A stretch of 64,000 bases of DNA from Mycobacterium dioxanotrophicus (lineage in GTDB: Bacteria > Actinomycetota > Actinomycetes > Mycobacteriales > Mycobacteriaceae). This document shows positions 34,346 to 42,785 of this stretch, piece after piece. The stretch spans positions 930,001 through 994,000 of the forward strand of contig NZ_CP020809.1 in assembly GCF_002157835.1 (NCBI RefSeq), read 5' to 3'. Under the pieces are notes generated by a model that had not been told where the DNA came from, did not search any database, and saw nothing but the letters and a program-made list of their open reading frames with translations. Position numbers and translations under genes: made by a program. Each line of letters begins with the position of its first letter. Positions within the stretch are counted from its first letter, which is position 1.

Positions 34346-35790
34346 GGCAGTTCCTTTGCAATGTCGGAGCGCAGGGTGAGCAGTTCGAACACGGTGGCAT
34401 AGAACCTGTGCAGTTCTTCGTCGGTTGTGCGGTCGACCAGTGCAACGAAGCGTGGCAGCCAGTCCAGGGGATATCCGGCGGCAAGATGCGCGGCGGCCTC
34501 CCGACGCTGGCGCGCGGTGCCCCATGCGGCCCCGGCCAGGGATCCGAACAGCGCTTCGGCCACCTCGCGAGCGAACGGCCGTGGCAGACCCGCAGCGAGA
34601 CGGACCAGGGGCGCGGACTCCGCGGTGTTGGTGAGCGCTCGGATCATCTCGGCAGAGATCGCCGGGTGTGCGGTGGCAGGATCGTATGAGGTGCCGTAAT
34701 CGGTTGGCAGACAACGCTGCAACAGTGGAACGGCCCACCTGGGGTCGTTGCCGCGTAACGCACTGAGCGTCAGCGCCGCGAGCACGGTGTCCGGCAGCGC
34801 GCGGGCCACCTTCTCCGGTGCCGCTCCACCGAAGACCTCGCTCCAGAAGGCGATCGGGGTGCGCGCGATGACGGCTTCAGGTTTGGTGGTGCTCAGCCCG
34901 TCGCGAACGGCGGCAGCGTCGGGCCCGGGCAGCGGATGGACGGTGATCTTCACCCCGAGCACCGACTTTTTGACCGAGAAGATATGGGCGGCACGCGCTT
35001 TCATGCGATCGAGATAGCGGCTGCCGGATCGTCGGTCGAGCACGGCGACAGCGGCGCTCCGGACGGTCACGGCACGATCGTCGAGCGCGGCTTCCAGGAA
35101 CGGCTCGTCGGCGTCGTGCTCGGGGGCCGCAAACGCCGCCAAAAGCGTTGCCCGCGACTCGGCGTCCTCGGAAGTCCAGTGCGACGCCACGACGTCGCGA
35201 GCCCGGTCCGGGTCGAGCGTGCGGGCCACGGCGAGCCACTCGAGGCGTTTGGCGATGTCGCCGTGGGTGTAGTCGGTTTCCTTGGGCCAGTCCGTGCTGT
35301 CCGCCCACCGTACGCTGCGCAGCGCGCGGTGGCCACGGCCGTAGTGCTCGACGGCATACCACTGGCCGCCGCTGCCGATCGCATCCCAGAGTGCCTGCGT
35401 CACAACACCGCTCTGCTGCAGGCGCAACAGTTCCGGGATGAGCCGTGGCGGCAGCCGCAGACCGGCCGCGGCGATATCGCCGAGTACACCGTCGAGGATG
35501 GGCCTGACGGTGAGCGCCCGCTCGATCAGGAACGCGTGGGCACCCGTGATCAGCGGCCGGGTCTCAGCGGGTGCAGGGGCGGTGGCCGGATCGATCGATG
35601 ACGGCAACTGTCCGGCCCGCCGGGCGACGGCATAGAGACCGGCCACCCGCAGCACCGACCCGACGGAATCGTCTGCATCGCACACCGCGGCGACGCGGCC
35701 GTCGACGGGAGGATCGAATGTGCCTGCCGGGAAGGGTTTTGCACCGAATCCCACAGTCGCTGCGGAGATCATCCGCTGGTAGTCGCTCAT
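34342..35790 (-). CDS. DUF5691-family protein
   Basis: 482 residues, soluble and largely helical. The middle part (EPFLEAALDDRAVTVRSAA, about 200-240) looks like HEAT-type helical repeats; no catalytic motif is visible. I recall this family as a regular companion of MoxR/VWA/SWIM genes. It probably serves as a scaffold or recognition subunit (inferred). ATG 35790 overlaps the SWIM gene stop (ATGA). Confidence 0.75.
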   Translation of the reverse strand: MSDYQRMISAATVGFGAKPFPAGTFDPPVDGRVAAVCDADDSVGSVLRVAGLYAVARRAGQLPSSIDPATAPAPAETRPLITGAHAFLIERALTVRPILDGVLGDIAAAGLRLPPRLIPELLRLQQSGVVTQALWDAIGSGGQWYAVEHYGRGHRALRSVRWADSTDWPKETDYTHGDIAKRLEWLAVARTLDPDRARDVVASHWTSEDAESRATLLAAFAAPEHDADEPFLEAALDDRAVTVRSAAVAVLDRRSGSRYLDRMKARAAHIFSVKKSVLGVKITVHPLPGPDAAAVRDGLSTTKPEAVIARTPIAFWSEVFGGAAPEKVARALPDTVLAALTLSALRGNDPRWAVPLLQRCLPTDYGTSYDPATAHPAISAEMIRALTNTAESAPLVRLAAGLPRPFAREVAEALFGSLAGAAWGTARQRREAAAHLAAGYPLDWLPRFVALVDRTTDEELHRFYATVFELLTLRSDIAKELP

Positions 35791-37085
35791 AGTGCCGTCA
35801 CCGCCGGTCCGGTCAGGCGCGACGGTGGCGCGTCGCTCAGCATCGACAGCGGATCGATCCCGTCCGTGGTGATCTCGACCAGGATTGGGTGCAGCCGGCC
35901 GCCCGACGCCGCCTGCAGCCGTCCCCAGTGGTCGTCGTCGCAGTTCGCCGGTAGCGCATTGCCGTTCGCGTCGACGAGATGACGGCGCTTGGGCTTGCTG
36001 TGCTGCGCGGGCCGGGCGGTGACGATCGCGGGGTAGCGCAGCAGCCACGGGTCGACGGCCAGGGCGCGCGCCCGCCCGGCCAACGCGGCGTCGATCCCGG
36101 TGCCGGTGACGGCGAGCTGCTCGATGGGCGTTGTCGGCACGTCACCGTCGGGGATCGCGACACGGAAGCTCGACGGACCGCCGGGATACAGATGCACACC
36201 GCCGGTGAACTCGCGGCCCGGGGTGAGCCGGTTGTCGAAGCTGGCTCCGCTCGGCGCGGTGGACTGCACGTTGACCAGCAGCCCGGTAGCATTTCCGCTC
36301 AACCACATTCGCCGGGTGGTGTAGCGGTCCTCCAAGGTCTCCGCGTAGCCGAGCACCTGCCAGGTGTCGGTCACCGGATCCGTCGCCAGCACGTCGGCCC
36401 GCGCCACCGTGAAGCCGATGTGGCGACGCACCGCCGCGGCGGTCTCGTCGGAGAGAGTGTCGATGGTGCGGTAGGCGTCGATGAGCAGCTGCATCAACCC
36501 GAGATCCTCGATGATCATCCGCGGCCATTCGTCGTGCGTGAGATAGCCGGGAAGGTTGCGCAACCAGCCCGCCAGGCCGGGTGCCTTCGCGTCGACCATG
36601 CGTCTGGCGATCGGCTCACTCCACCCCGCGTACGGATCGGTGCTGATCCCGGCGATGCCGTTGCGGACCTGGTCATGGATCCACCGGTCGAGCTGTTCCA
36701 AGCCCTCGGCAACGCTGCGCTGCCGTGCCGCGACGGCTTTCTCGCTGATTTCCCGCGGCGCCTTCGGAGCGGCGGGCGCCGTCAGCGTGCTTGCCGGCGC
36801 GTCCGATTCGTCGACGCTGCCACCGCACCAGCGCAGCACCAGACCGACCACATGTTTGCAGGGGAACTGCCGCGACGGGCACGAGCATTTGTACGTCGGA
36901 CCCACCAGATTGACCTGCACGCGGTACGGCGTCCGCCCGCTGCCCTGGAAGTCGCCCCACAACAAGGTCTGGGTGGCGCCGGTGTTGGACCAGCCGGCAG
37001 CGCCTGCCAGCTTCTGGCCCGCGGCGTAGGCCTTCCCGGCAAACTGACGCACCTCGTCGGTGGACCATGCCGTGTTCTGGTCCAC
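35787..37085 (-). CDS. SWIM zinc-finger protein (YehQ-like)
   Basis: 432 residues. The SWIM motif CxCx6CxH is complete: CSC (Cys67, Cys69) and CKH (Cys76, His78), following YRVQVNLVGPTYK. SWIM domains bind nucleic acid or protein. The rest is unassigned. The start is GTG 37085 with GGAGGG eight bases upstream; longer upstream frames are Arg/His-rich and non-coding. First gene of the five-gene unit and divergent from a two-component system across 123 bases. Confidence 0.85.
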   Translation of the reverse strand: MDQNTAWSTDEVRQFAGKAYAAGQKLAGAAGWSNTGATQTLLWGDFQGSGRTPYRVQVNLVGPTYKCSCPSRQFPCKHVVGLVLRWCGGSVDESDAPASTLTAPAAPKAPREISEKAVAARQRSVAEGLEQLDRWIHDQVRNGIAGISTDPYAGWSEPIARRMVDAKAPGLAGWLRNLPGYLTHDEWPRMIIEDLGLMQLLIDAYRTIDTLSDETAAAVRRHIGFTVARADVLATDPVTDTWQVLGYAETLEDRYTTRRMWLSGNATGLLVNVQSTAPSGASFDNRLTPGREFTGGVHLYPGGPSSFRVAIPDGDVPTTPIEQLAVTGTGIDAALAGRARALAVDPWLLRYPAIVTARPAQHSKPKRRHLVDANGNALPANCDDDHWGRLQAASGGRLHPILVEITTDGIDPLSMLSDAPPSRLTGPAVTAL

Positions 37086-37195
37086 CCCGATGTCCCTCCT
37101 GCCATAGCCTGACCCAGGCCAGCGTAGCCAGAACGGCCGACATGGTCTGCACAGGATCTTCACAATCGCTGCCCGTGACCACCACAACCTGCACC

Positions 37196-37201
37196 TAGAG
37201 T
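37196..37201 (+). promoter_or_regulatory. -10 element for a leaderless response-regulator transcript
   Basis: TAGAGT fits TANNNT. The GTG start of the response regulator begins 8 bases after its last base, so transcription would begin at or next to the start codon. No ribosome site precedes the GTG. A TTCACAATC element lies about 27 bases further upstream. Confidence 0.5.
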
Positions 37202-37208
37202 CAGATCC

Positions 37209-37869
<661 letters not shown>

Positions 37870-37874
<5 letters not shown>

Positions 37875-37929
37875 GCGCTTGCGCGAAGAGCCGAGGGGCC
37901 AGATGAGCGCTTGCGCGAAGAGCCGAGGG
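37870..37929 (+). repeat. 28-bp tandem direct repeat at the regulator-kinase junction
   Basis: The same 28 bases, starting GATGAGCGCTTGCGCG, occur at 37870-37897 and 37902-37929 (period 32). The first copy carries the response-regulator TGA and the second supplies the GAGGG ribosome site just before the kinase GTG. It looks like a recent tandem duplication of the regulator's end. The unit contains the palindrome AGCGCTT/GCGC. Confidence 0.9.
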
Positions 37930-37934
37930 CACCG

Positions 37935-38957
37935 GTGAGCCTGATCGGCGAACTGTGGGACCGGGTGCCCCGTCCCCTGGATCCCTTCGCCTCCTTCAAG
38001 GTCAAGACCGGGCTGCTCGTCGGCGGGGCGATCCTGTTGGCGTCGTTCACGTTCTGGATCGGCGCGAGCTGGCAGTTCCGCTATGCGCTGCTGGCCGCGC
38101 TGGCGGCGTCGCTGGCATTGACGCAGTTCCTGGCCCACGGCATGACCTCGCCGCTGCGGCAGATGACCGCGGCTGCGCTGGCCATGGCCCGCGGTGACTA
38201 CAGCATCCGGGTTCGCGCCACATCGCGTGACGAAATCGGGCAATTGGCAACGGCATTCAATCAGATGGCGGCCGACCTCGAGGCCGCTGACGAGTACCGG
38301 CGCGGGCTGATCGGCAACGTGTCGCACGAATTGCGTACGCCCATCACCGCATTGCGGGCGGTGTTGGAGAACGTGGTGGACGGGGTGGTCGAACCCGACG
38401 CCCAGACCATGCGGATGGCGCTGTCGCAGGCCGAGCGCCTCGGCGAATTGGTGACCGATCTGCTCGACCTCTCCCGCATCGAGGGCGGAGCAATACCGTT
38501 GCAGGTCAATCGGTTCGACGTCGACGAGTTCCTGCGCGATGCCGTCGAACACGTCTCGGTGTCGGCGAGCACGGTGCCCGTGGACATCCGGGTCACACCG
38601 CCGGACCTGAAGGCTGTGGCCGACCCGGCCCGCCTGCGTCAGGTCGTGATCAACCTGGTGGACAACGCGATTCGGCACAGTCCGGCCGGTGGTCGCGTGA
38701 CGGTACGGGCGAGCCGAGGGCCGGCGGGCCTGCGGCTCGAGGTGGCCGACCAGGGGCCGGGCATTGCACCCGGCGAGCGGGAACGGGTTTTCGAGCGGTT
38801 CACCCGCGGCGCCACCACCGACGGGGGAACCGGGCTGGGTCTGGCGATCGCGCGGTGGGCAGTCGAGTTGCACGGCGGGGTGATCGAAGTGATGGACACC
38901 GGGGTGGGTTGCCGGATCAGGGTGAGCATCCCGGAATCGAGGGAGGAATCGGCATGA
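37935..38957 (+). CDS. sensor histidine kinase
   Basis: 340 residues. One or two membrane helices at about 24-66, a HAMP segment (TSPLRQMTAAALAMARGDYS), HisKA with phospho-acceptor His131 in NVSHELRTPIT, then HATPase boxes N (NLVDNAIRHSP), G1 (DQGPGI) and G2 (GTGLGLAIAR). There is almost no extracytoplasmic sensor loop, so it probably senses a membrane or cytoplasmic cue. GTG 37935 has GAGGG five bases upstream. Its stop overlaps the next gene's ATG. Confidence 0.92.
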   Translation: MSLIGELWDRVPRPLDPFASFKVKTGLLVGGAILLASFTFWIGASWQFRYALLAALAASLALTQFLAHGMTSPLRQMTAAALAMARGDYSIRVRATSRDEIGQLATAFNQMAADLEAADEYRRGLIGNVSHELRTPITALRAVLENVVDGVVEPDAQTMRMALSQAERLGELVTDLLDLSRIEGGAIPLQVNRFDVDEFLRDAVEHVSVSASTVPVDIRVTPPDLKAVADPARLRQVVINLVDNAIRHSPAGGRVTVRASRGPAGLRLEVADQGPGIAPGERERVFERFTRGATTDGGTGLGLAIARWAVELHGGVIEVMDTGVGCRIRVSIPESREESA

Positions 38958-40471
38958 CGACGTTGCTGACAGGAGCCAAGGGGCAACCGGTCATGCCACC
39001 GCTGATCGGGCCGGCGCTGCCGCGCTCCGGCGAGCCCGGATGGACGGTCTGGTCGCGGCGGGTGTGGCCGATCGACCCGCTGGCGTCGATCCCGCGACGG
39101 CTGCTCATGCTCGCCGTGGTCGCGGGCCTGGTGGGAACAGCGGTATGGCGGCCGTCGGTGCTCAGCATCGGCTACCTGGCCGTCGGCGCCATGGTGTTCG
39201 GCGTGGTGCACGGCACCGCCGAACGTCGGCCCACTCGAGCGCAGTGGGGCGGCATCGTGCTCAGCCTGGCGCTGCTCGCGGTGCCCGCGCTGCTGGCCGC
39301 CGATTGGCTGGGCGTGCTGTGCATCATGGCGGCCTGGATCGTCGGCTGGTGCACGCTGTTCGGCGGGCGAACCTGGACCTCGGTGTTCACCGGGCCGTTT
39401 CTGCCGTGGGCGTTGCCTGCCCGCGTGAGTGGCTGGGTGCGACGCGGACTCCCGAGCCGGGTGGGTGTCACCAAACCGGCGCGCGTCGCCGTCGTCATCG
39501 GTCTCACCGTGCTGCTGGCCGTGGTGTTCGGCGCGTTGTTCGCCTCGGCGGACGCGGCTTTCGCGCACATGGCCGGCAATCTCGTGCCATCGGTCGACGG
39601 GGTCGATATCGCCGCCCGCATCGTGGTGTTCGGCATCGTCGCGTCCTTCGTCCTCGGCGGGGCCTACCTGACGCGGTTCCCGCCCCGGCTGGACGCCCTG
39701 GCGCCTGCGCCGATGCGGCCGGTGCCGCGCTGGGAATGGGCGCTGCCGCTGGGCGTTCTCGACGCACTGTTCATCGCGTTCGTCGTGGTGCAGGCCGCGG
39801 TGCTGTTCGGCGGCCACACCCATGTGCTGGAGACCGAAGGGCTGACATACGCCGAATACGCCCGGCAGGGTTTCTGGCAGCTGCTATGGGTTTCGGCGTT
39901 GACCCTGCTGGTGCTCAGTGTGGTGATCCGGGTGGCCGGACGGGGCAGCACCGCCGATCGTCGGGTGCTGCGCGTGCTGGTCGGGATCCTCTGTGCCACA
40001 TCGGTTGTCGTGGTCATCTCGGCCGTCCATCGCATGTGGCTCTACCAGCAGGCCTACGGCTTCAGCACCGATCGGCTCATGGTCGTCACCATCGAACTGT
40101 GGCTGGGCGTGGTGTTTCTGCTCGTGGCCGCGGCCGGGGTGCGCATGACGGGGCGCTGGCTGCCGCACGCGGTGCTGGTGGCCGGTGTCGTGGCGCTGCT
40201 CGGATTGGCCGCGCTCAATCCCGAGCGGCTCGTCGCCGACCGCAACATCGACCGCTTCGAGCAGACGGGCCAACTCGATGCCGAGTACCTGTCGAGGTTG
40301 TCGACCGACATCGATCCGGCCCTGCACCGGTTGCCCGAGGACATTCGCGGCTGCGTGCGCTTCCACGGGCCGCATTCCGACCCGTGGTACCTGTTCAACC
40401 TGTCGCGGTCGCTTGCCGACGGCCCGGTGGTGACCGATCTGCCGGACTACTGCTCGCCGTACTGGTCGTAG
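38954..40471 (+). CDS. DUF4173-type multi-pass membrane protein
   Basis: 505 residues with about 11 to 12 hydrophobic helices from residue 48 to about 415 and a C-terminal extracytoplasmic or cytoplasmic tail (LNPERLVADRNIDRFEQTG) that is characteristic of DUF4153/DUF4173 proteins. Function unknown; in other bacteria this family often accompanies two-component systems. Translationally coupled to the histidine kinase (ATGA; GGGAGG ribosome site at 38941), so I infer that it is part of the sensing system or its main output. Confidence 0.8.
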   Translation: MTTLLTGAKGQPVMPPLIGPALPRSGEPGWTVWSRRVWPIDPLASIPRRLLMLAVVAGLVGTAVWRPSVLSIGYLAVGAMVFGVVHGTAERRPTRAQWGGIVLSLALLAVPALLAADWLGVLCIMAAWIVGWCTLFGGRTWTSVFTGPFLPWALPARVSGWVRRGLPSRVGVTKPARVAVVIGLTVLLAVVFGALFASADAAFAHMAGNLVPSVDGVDIAARIVVFGIVASFVLGGAYLTRFPPRLDALAPAPMRPVPRWEWALPLGVLDALFIAFVVVQAAVLFGGHTHVLETEGLTYAEYARQGFWQLLWVSALTLLVLSVVIRVAGRGSTADRRVLRVLVGILCATSVVVVISAVHRMWLYQQAYGFSTDRLMVVTIELWLGVVFLLVAAAGVRMTGRWLPHAVLVAGVVALLGLAALNPERLVADRNIDRFEQTGQLDAEYLSRLSTDIDPALHRLPEDIRGCVRFHGPHSDPWYLFNLSRSLADGPVVTDLPDYCSPYWS

Positions 40472-40548
40472 GACTACCGGTAGGTCGGCCAGAATCGCGT
40501 CGATTCAAAGCCTGTGAACCTGGCTGACGGCCGCCGAAGGTATTGCGT

Positions 40549-41307
40549 GTGACCGCACTCGCCGTCAACGGCTCAACTCAAACCACCCCGCTCGCTCCGA
40601 TTGCGCTGGACCCCGAGGCACTGGGATATCCCGCCGACAACCGAGCCGCCATCCCACCGCTGGCCAAACACTGGGAGCAGCTCGACTTTCGCGAGATCCT
40701 TTCCCGGCCGGCCGCTTTCCTGTCGATCAGCCAGTCCAACTCGCTGTACAAACCGGGCGGGGTGCAGTACGCCGAAGGGCATGCGTTCCGCGGCAGCCTG
40801 CAGGCGACCGTCAAGGTGGCCAAGGCGGCACGGTCGGCGTCGAACTTCGTGTCGTTCAACTGGATCGGGTTCTCGGTGTTCCGTGGTGACTACCCGCAGA
40901 CGGATTTCGACAAGGCGCAGTACGACGGGTGGACCGGTCATATCGACGCCACCGCCGAGCAGATCGCCTGGGACAACGAACTTGTCGGCGAACTGCACGA
41001 GCTGGTGCAGCCCGGCGACAACGAGCTTTACGAGAAGGCGCTGCAGACGGCCTTCGTCGGCACCGACCTGCCGCTGGCGCTGAGCCGGCAGCGGGTAGAG
41101 GTTTTGGTGCTCACCGGGATACACCTCGATTGGTGCGTCGAGGGCAACGCCCGCGCGGCCCGCGATCACGGCCTGCTGCCCATCGTCATCGGCGACGCGA
41201 CGGGCACTGCCCACCCGGATCAGGAGCGTGCGGCGTTCGAGCGGATCAACAACTTCTTCGCGCCCGTCATCACTTCTGAGCAATTCGTGGAATGGGTTGC
41301 GCGCTGA
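40549..41307 (+). CDS. isochorismatase-fold cysteine hydrolase
   Basis: 252 residues. The nucleophile is Cys196 in HLDWCVEGNARAA and the catalytic lysine is likely Lys163 in EKALQTAFVGTDL. The strand-1 Asp of the LLVIDMQ motif is replaced by Ser61 (FLSISQSN), so the usual Asp-Lys-Cys triad is incomplete. Family members hydrolyse amides, carbamates or isochorismate. GTG 40549 follows AAGG by eight bases; TTG 40543 is possible. The AmiS/UreI channel gene starts on the last base of its stop codon, which suggests an imported amide as substrate (inferred). Confidence 0.82.
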   Translation: MTALAVNGSTQTTPLAPIALDPEALGYPADNRAAIPPLAKHWEQLDFREILSRPAAFLSISQSNSLYKPGGVQYAEGHAFRGSLQATVKVAKAARSASNFVSFNWIGFSVFRGDYPQTDFDKAQYDGWTGHIDATAEQIAWDNELVGELHELVQPGDNELYEKALQTAFVGTDLPLALSRQRVEVLVLTGIHLDWCVEGNARAARDHGLLPIVIGDATGTAHPDQERAAFERINNFFAPVITSEQFVEWVAR

Positions 41308-41978
41308 TGGGAAACGTCGGGCTGCTTCTCGTCGGCGTGGTGCTGTTCGTCAATGGGCTGGTGTCGGTCGGGGTGGTCGAGGCCCGCGGGGCGGCGCCGC
41401 TGAACCTGTTCGTCGGGGCCGCTCAGGTCGTACTGCCGACGCTGGTGCTCTTCCAGTCCGAAGGGGATCCGGGCATCGTGAATGCGACCTGGCCGAGTTA
41501 TCTGTTCGGGTTCACCTACCTGTGGTTCGGGTTCATCCAGATCTTCGACATCGACCCGCGCGGGTTCGGCTGGTACAGCTCGTTCGTCGCGGCCGTCGCG
41601 GTGTACTACGCGATCAAGAGTGTCGGCACCGATCCGGTGTTCGCGGTCATCTGGGCGACGTGGGCGATCATGTGGTCGTTGTTCTTCGTGCTCCTGGGAC
41701 TCGGGGTCGCCAAGGTTGGCCGGATTGATCTGGGTCACTTCACCGGATGGTTCCTGATTCTTCTGGGCGTTCCGACCTGCAGCGTGTCGGCGATCCTGCT
41801 GCTCAACGGGCTGTGGCCCACTTCGGTGGCGGCCGGTTCGGTGGCGGTGGCAATTCTGTTCGTGGCGACCGTGCTCTCCGTGACGCTGGCGCGGCGCAGC
41901 GCACCTCGCGACGAAGATGTGGTCACGGCTGCGCCCGTCGAGGCGCGAGTGAGCGAGGGCGTGCCGCAACCCGTCTGA
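41307..41978 (+). CDS. AmiS/UreI-family amide/urea channel
   Basis: 223 residues, six to seven membrane helices. GNVGLLLVGVVLFVNG at the start and WPSYLFGFTYLWFGFIQ are typical of AmiS/UreI proteins, which let urea or short amides cross the membrane. ATG 41307 overlaps the hydrolase TGA (TGATG), so the pair is coupled. The last 30 residues are hydrophilic. No urease genes are nearby. Confidence 0.87.
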   Translation: MGNVGLLLVGVVLFVNGLVSVGVVEARGAAPLNLFVGAAQVVLPTLVLFQSEGDPGIVNATWPSYLFGFTYLWFGFIQIFDIDPRGFGWYSSFVAAVAVYYAIKSVGTDPVFAVIWATWAIMWSLFFVLLGLGVAKVGRIDLGHFTGWFLILLGVPTCSVSAILLLNGLWPTSVAAGSVAVAILFVATVLSVTLARRSAPRDEDVVTAAPVEARVSEGVPQPV

Positions 41979-42025
41979 CCCTTGGCGAGATGTGGCCGGG
42001 GAGTCAGCGGGGGGCTCCGGGGCGC

Positions 42026-42081
42026 CGAGTGGCCACTTGTGCACGGATTTTGCGCGTCTGACGTACGCAACTGGCCACTCG
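42026..42081. repeat. 14-bp inverted repeat between the AmiS gene and kstR2
   Basis: CGAGTGGCCACTTG (42026-42039) and CAACTGGCCACTCG (42068-42081) pair at 13 of 14 positions around 28 bases. It lies 48 bases after the channel gene and upstream of the kstR2 promoter. Probably terminates the channel transcript; could instead be a dispersed palindrome. The rest of the 183-base gap holds the KstR2 box and promoter. Confidence 0.55.
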
Positions 42082-42132
42082 ACCCGGGCTGGGACTTGAG
42101 GAAATGCGGCAGGCCGCACTCTGACGTGACCT

Positions 42133-42155
42133 AGCAAGCGCTTGGTTGCTATGCT
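42133..42155 (+). promoter_or_regulatory. KstR2 box and leaderless promoter of kstR2-fadA6
   Basis: AGCAAGCGCTTGGT at 42133-42146 matches AnCAAGnnCTTGnT fully and differs from the fadD3/fadE30 box only in the two spacer bases. TATGCT at 42150-42155 is a -10 whose last base is 7 nt from the kstR2 ATG at 42162. The box therefore occupies the -10/-35 spacer, giving autorepression. Confidence 0.9.
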
Positions 42156-42161
42156 GTCGGC

Positions 42162-42785
42162 ATGGCGCCGGAAACGTCGAGCCAGCCGGCAAGCAGGCGG
42201 GACGAACTCCTCGAACTCGCTGCGACGATGTTCGCCGAACGCGGTCTGAAAGCAACGACGGTCCGCGATATCGCCGACTCCGCAGGAATCCTCTCGGGAA
42301 GTCTGTACCACCACTTCAAGTCCAAAGAACAAATGGTCGAAGAGGTGCTGCGGGACTTCCTGGACTGGCTGTTCGCGCGCTATCAAGAGATCGTCGACCG
42401 GGAAGCCGCTCCACTGGAGCGGCTCAAAGGTCTTTTCATGGCGTCCTTCGAGGCCATCGAGCACCGGCACGCGCAGGTGGTGATCTACCAGGACGAGGCC
42501 AAGCGGCTCTCCGCGCAGCCGCAGTTCGCCTTCGTCGAGGCCCGCAACAAAGAGCAGCGCAAGATGTGGGTCGACATCCTGCAGCAGGGCGTCGCCGACG
42601 GATCGTTCCGGCCCGACCTCGATGTCGACCTCGTGTACCGGTTCATCCGTGACACCACTTGGGTTTCCGTCCGCTGGTATCAACCCGGCGGGCCACTCTC
42701 GGCCGAGCAGGTCGGCCGGCAATACCTCGCCATTGTCCTCGGCGGAATCACCGCCGGCGGCGCCACTGTCAAAGGAGACCAGTAA
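42162..42785 (+). CDS. kstR2: TetR-family repressor KstR2
   Basis: 207 residues. The HTH (about 15-60; LELAATMFAERGLKATTVRDIADSAGI) is followed by GSLYHHFKSKEQMVEEVL, and the C-terminal part (AIEHRHAQVVIYQDEAKRL, IRDTTWVSVRWYQPGGPLS) is that of M. tuberculosis KstR2 (Rv3557c). KstR2 is released from DNA by HIP-CoA and controls the HIP-degradation genes. The transcript appears leaderless. Its TAA overlaps the fadA6 ATG by one base. In M. tuberculosis, kstR2 is next to ipdF; here 12 kb of other genes intervene. Confidence 0.95.
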   Translation: MAPETSSQPASRRDELLELAATMFAERGLKATTVRDIADSAGILSGSLYHHFKSKEQMVEEVLRDFLDWLFARYQEIVDREAAPLERLKGLFMASFEAIEHRHAQVVIYQDEAKRLSAQPQFAFVEARNKEQRKMWVDILQQGVADGSFRPDLDVDLVYRFIRDTTWVSVRWYQPGGPLSAEQVGRQYLAIVLGGITAGGATVKGDQ

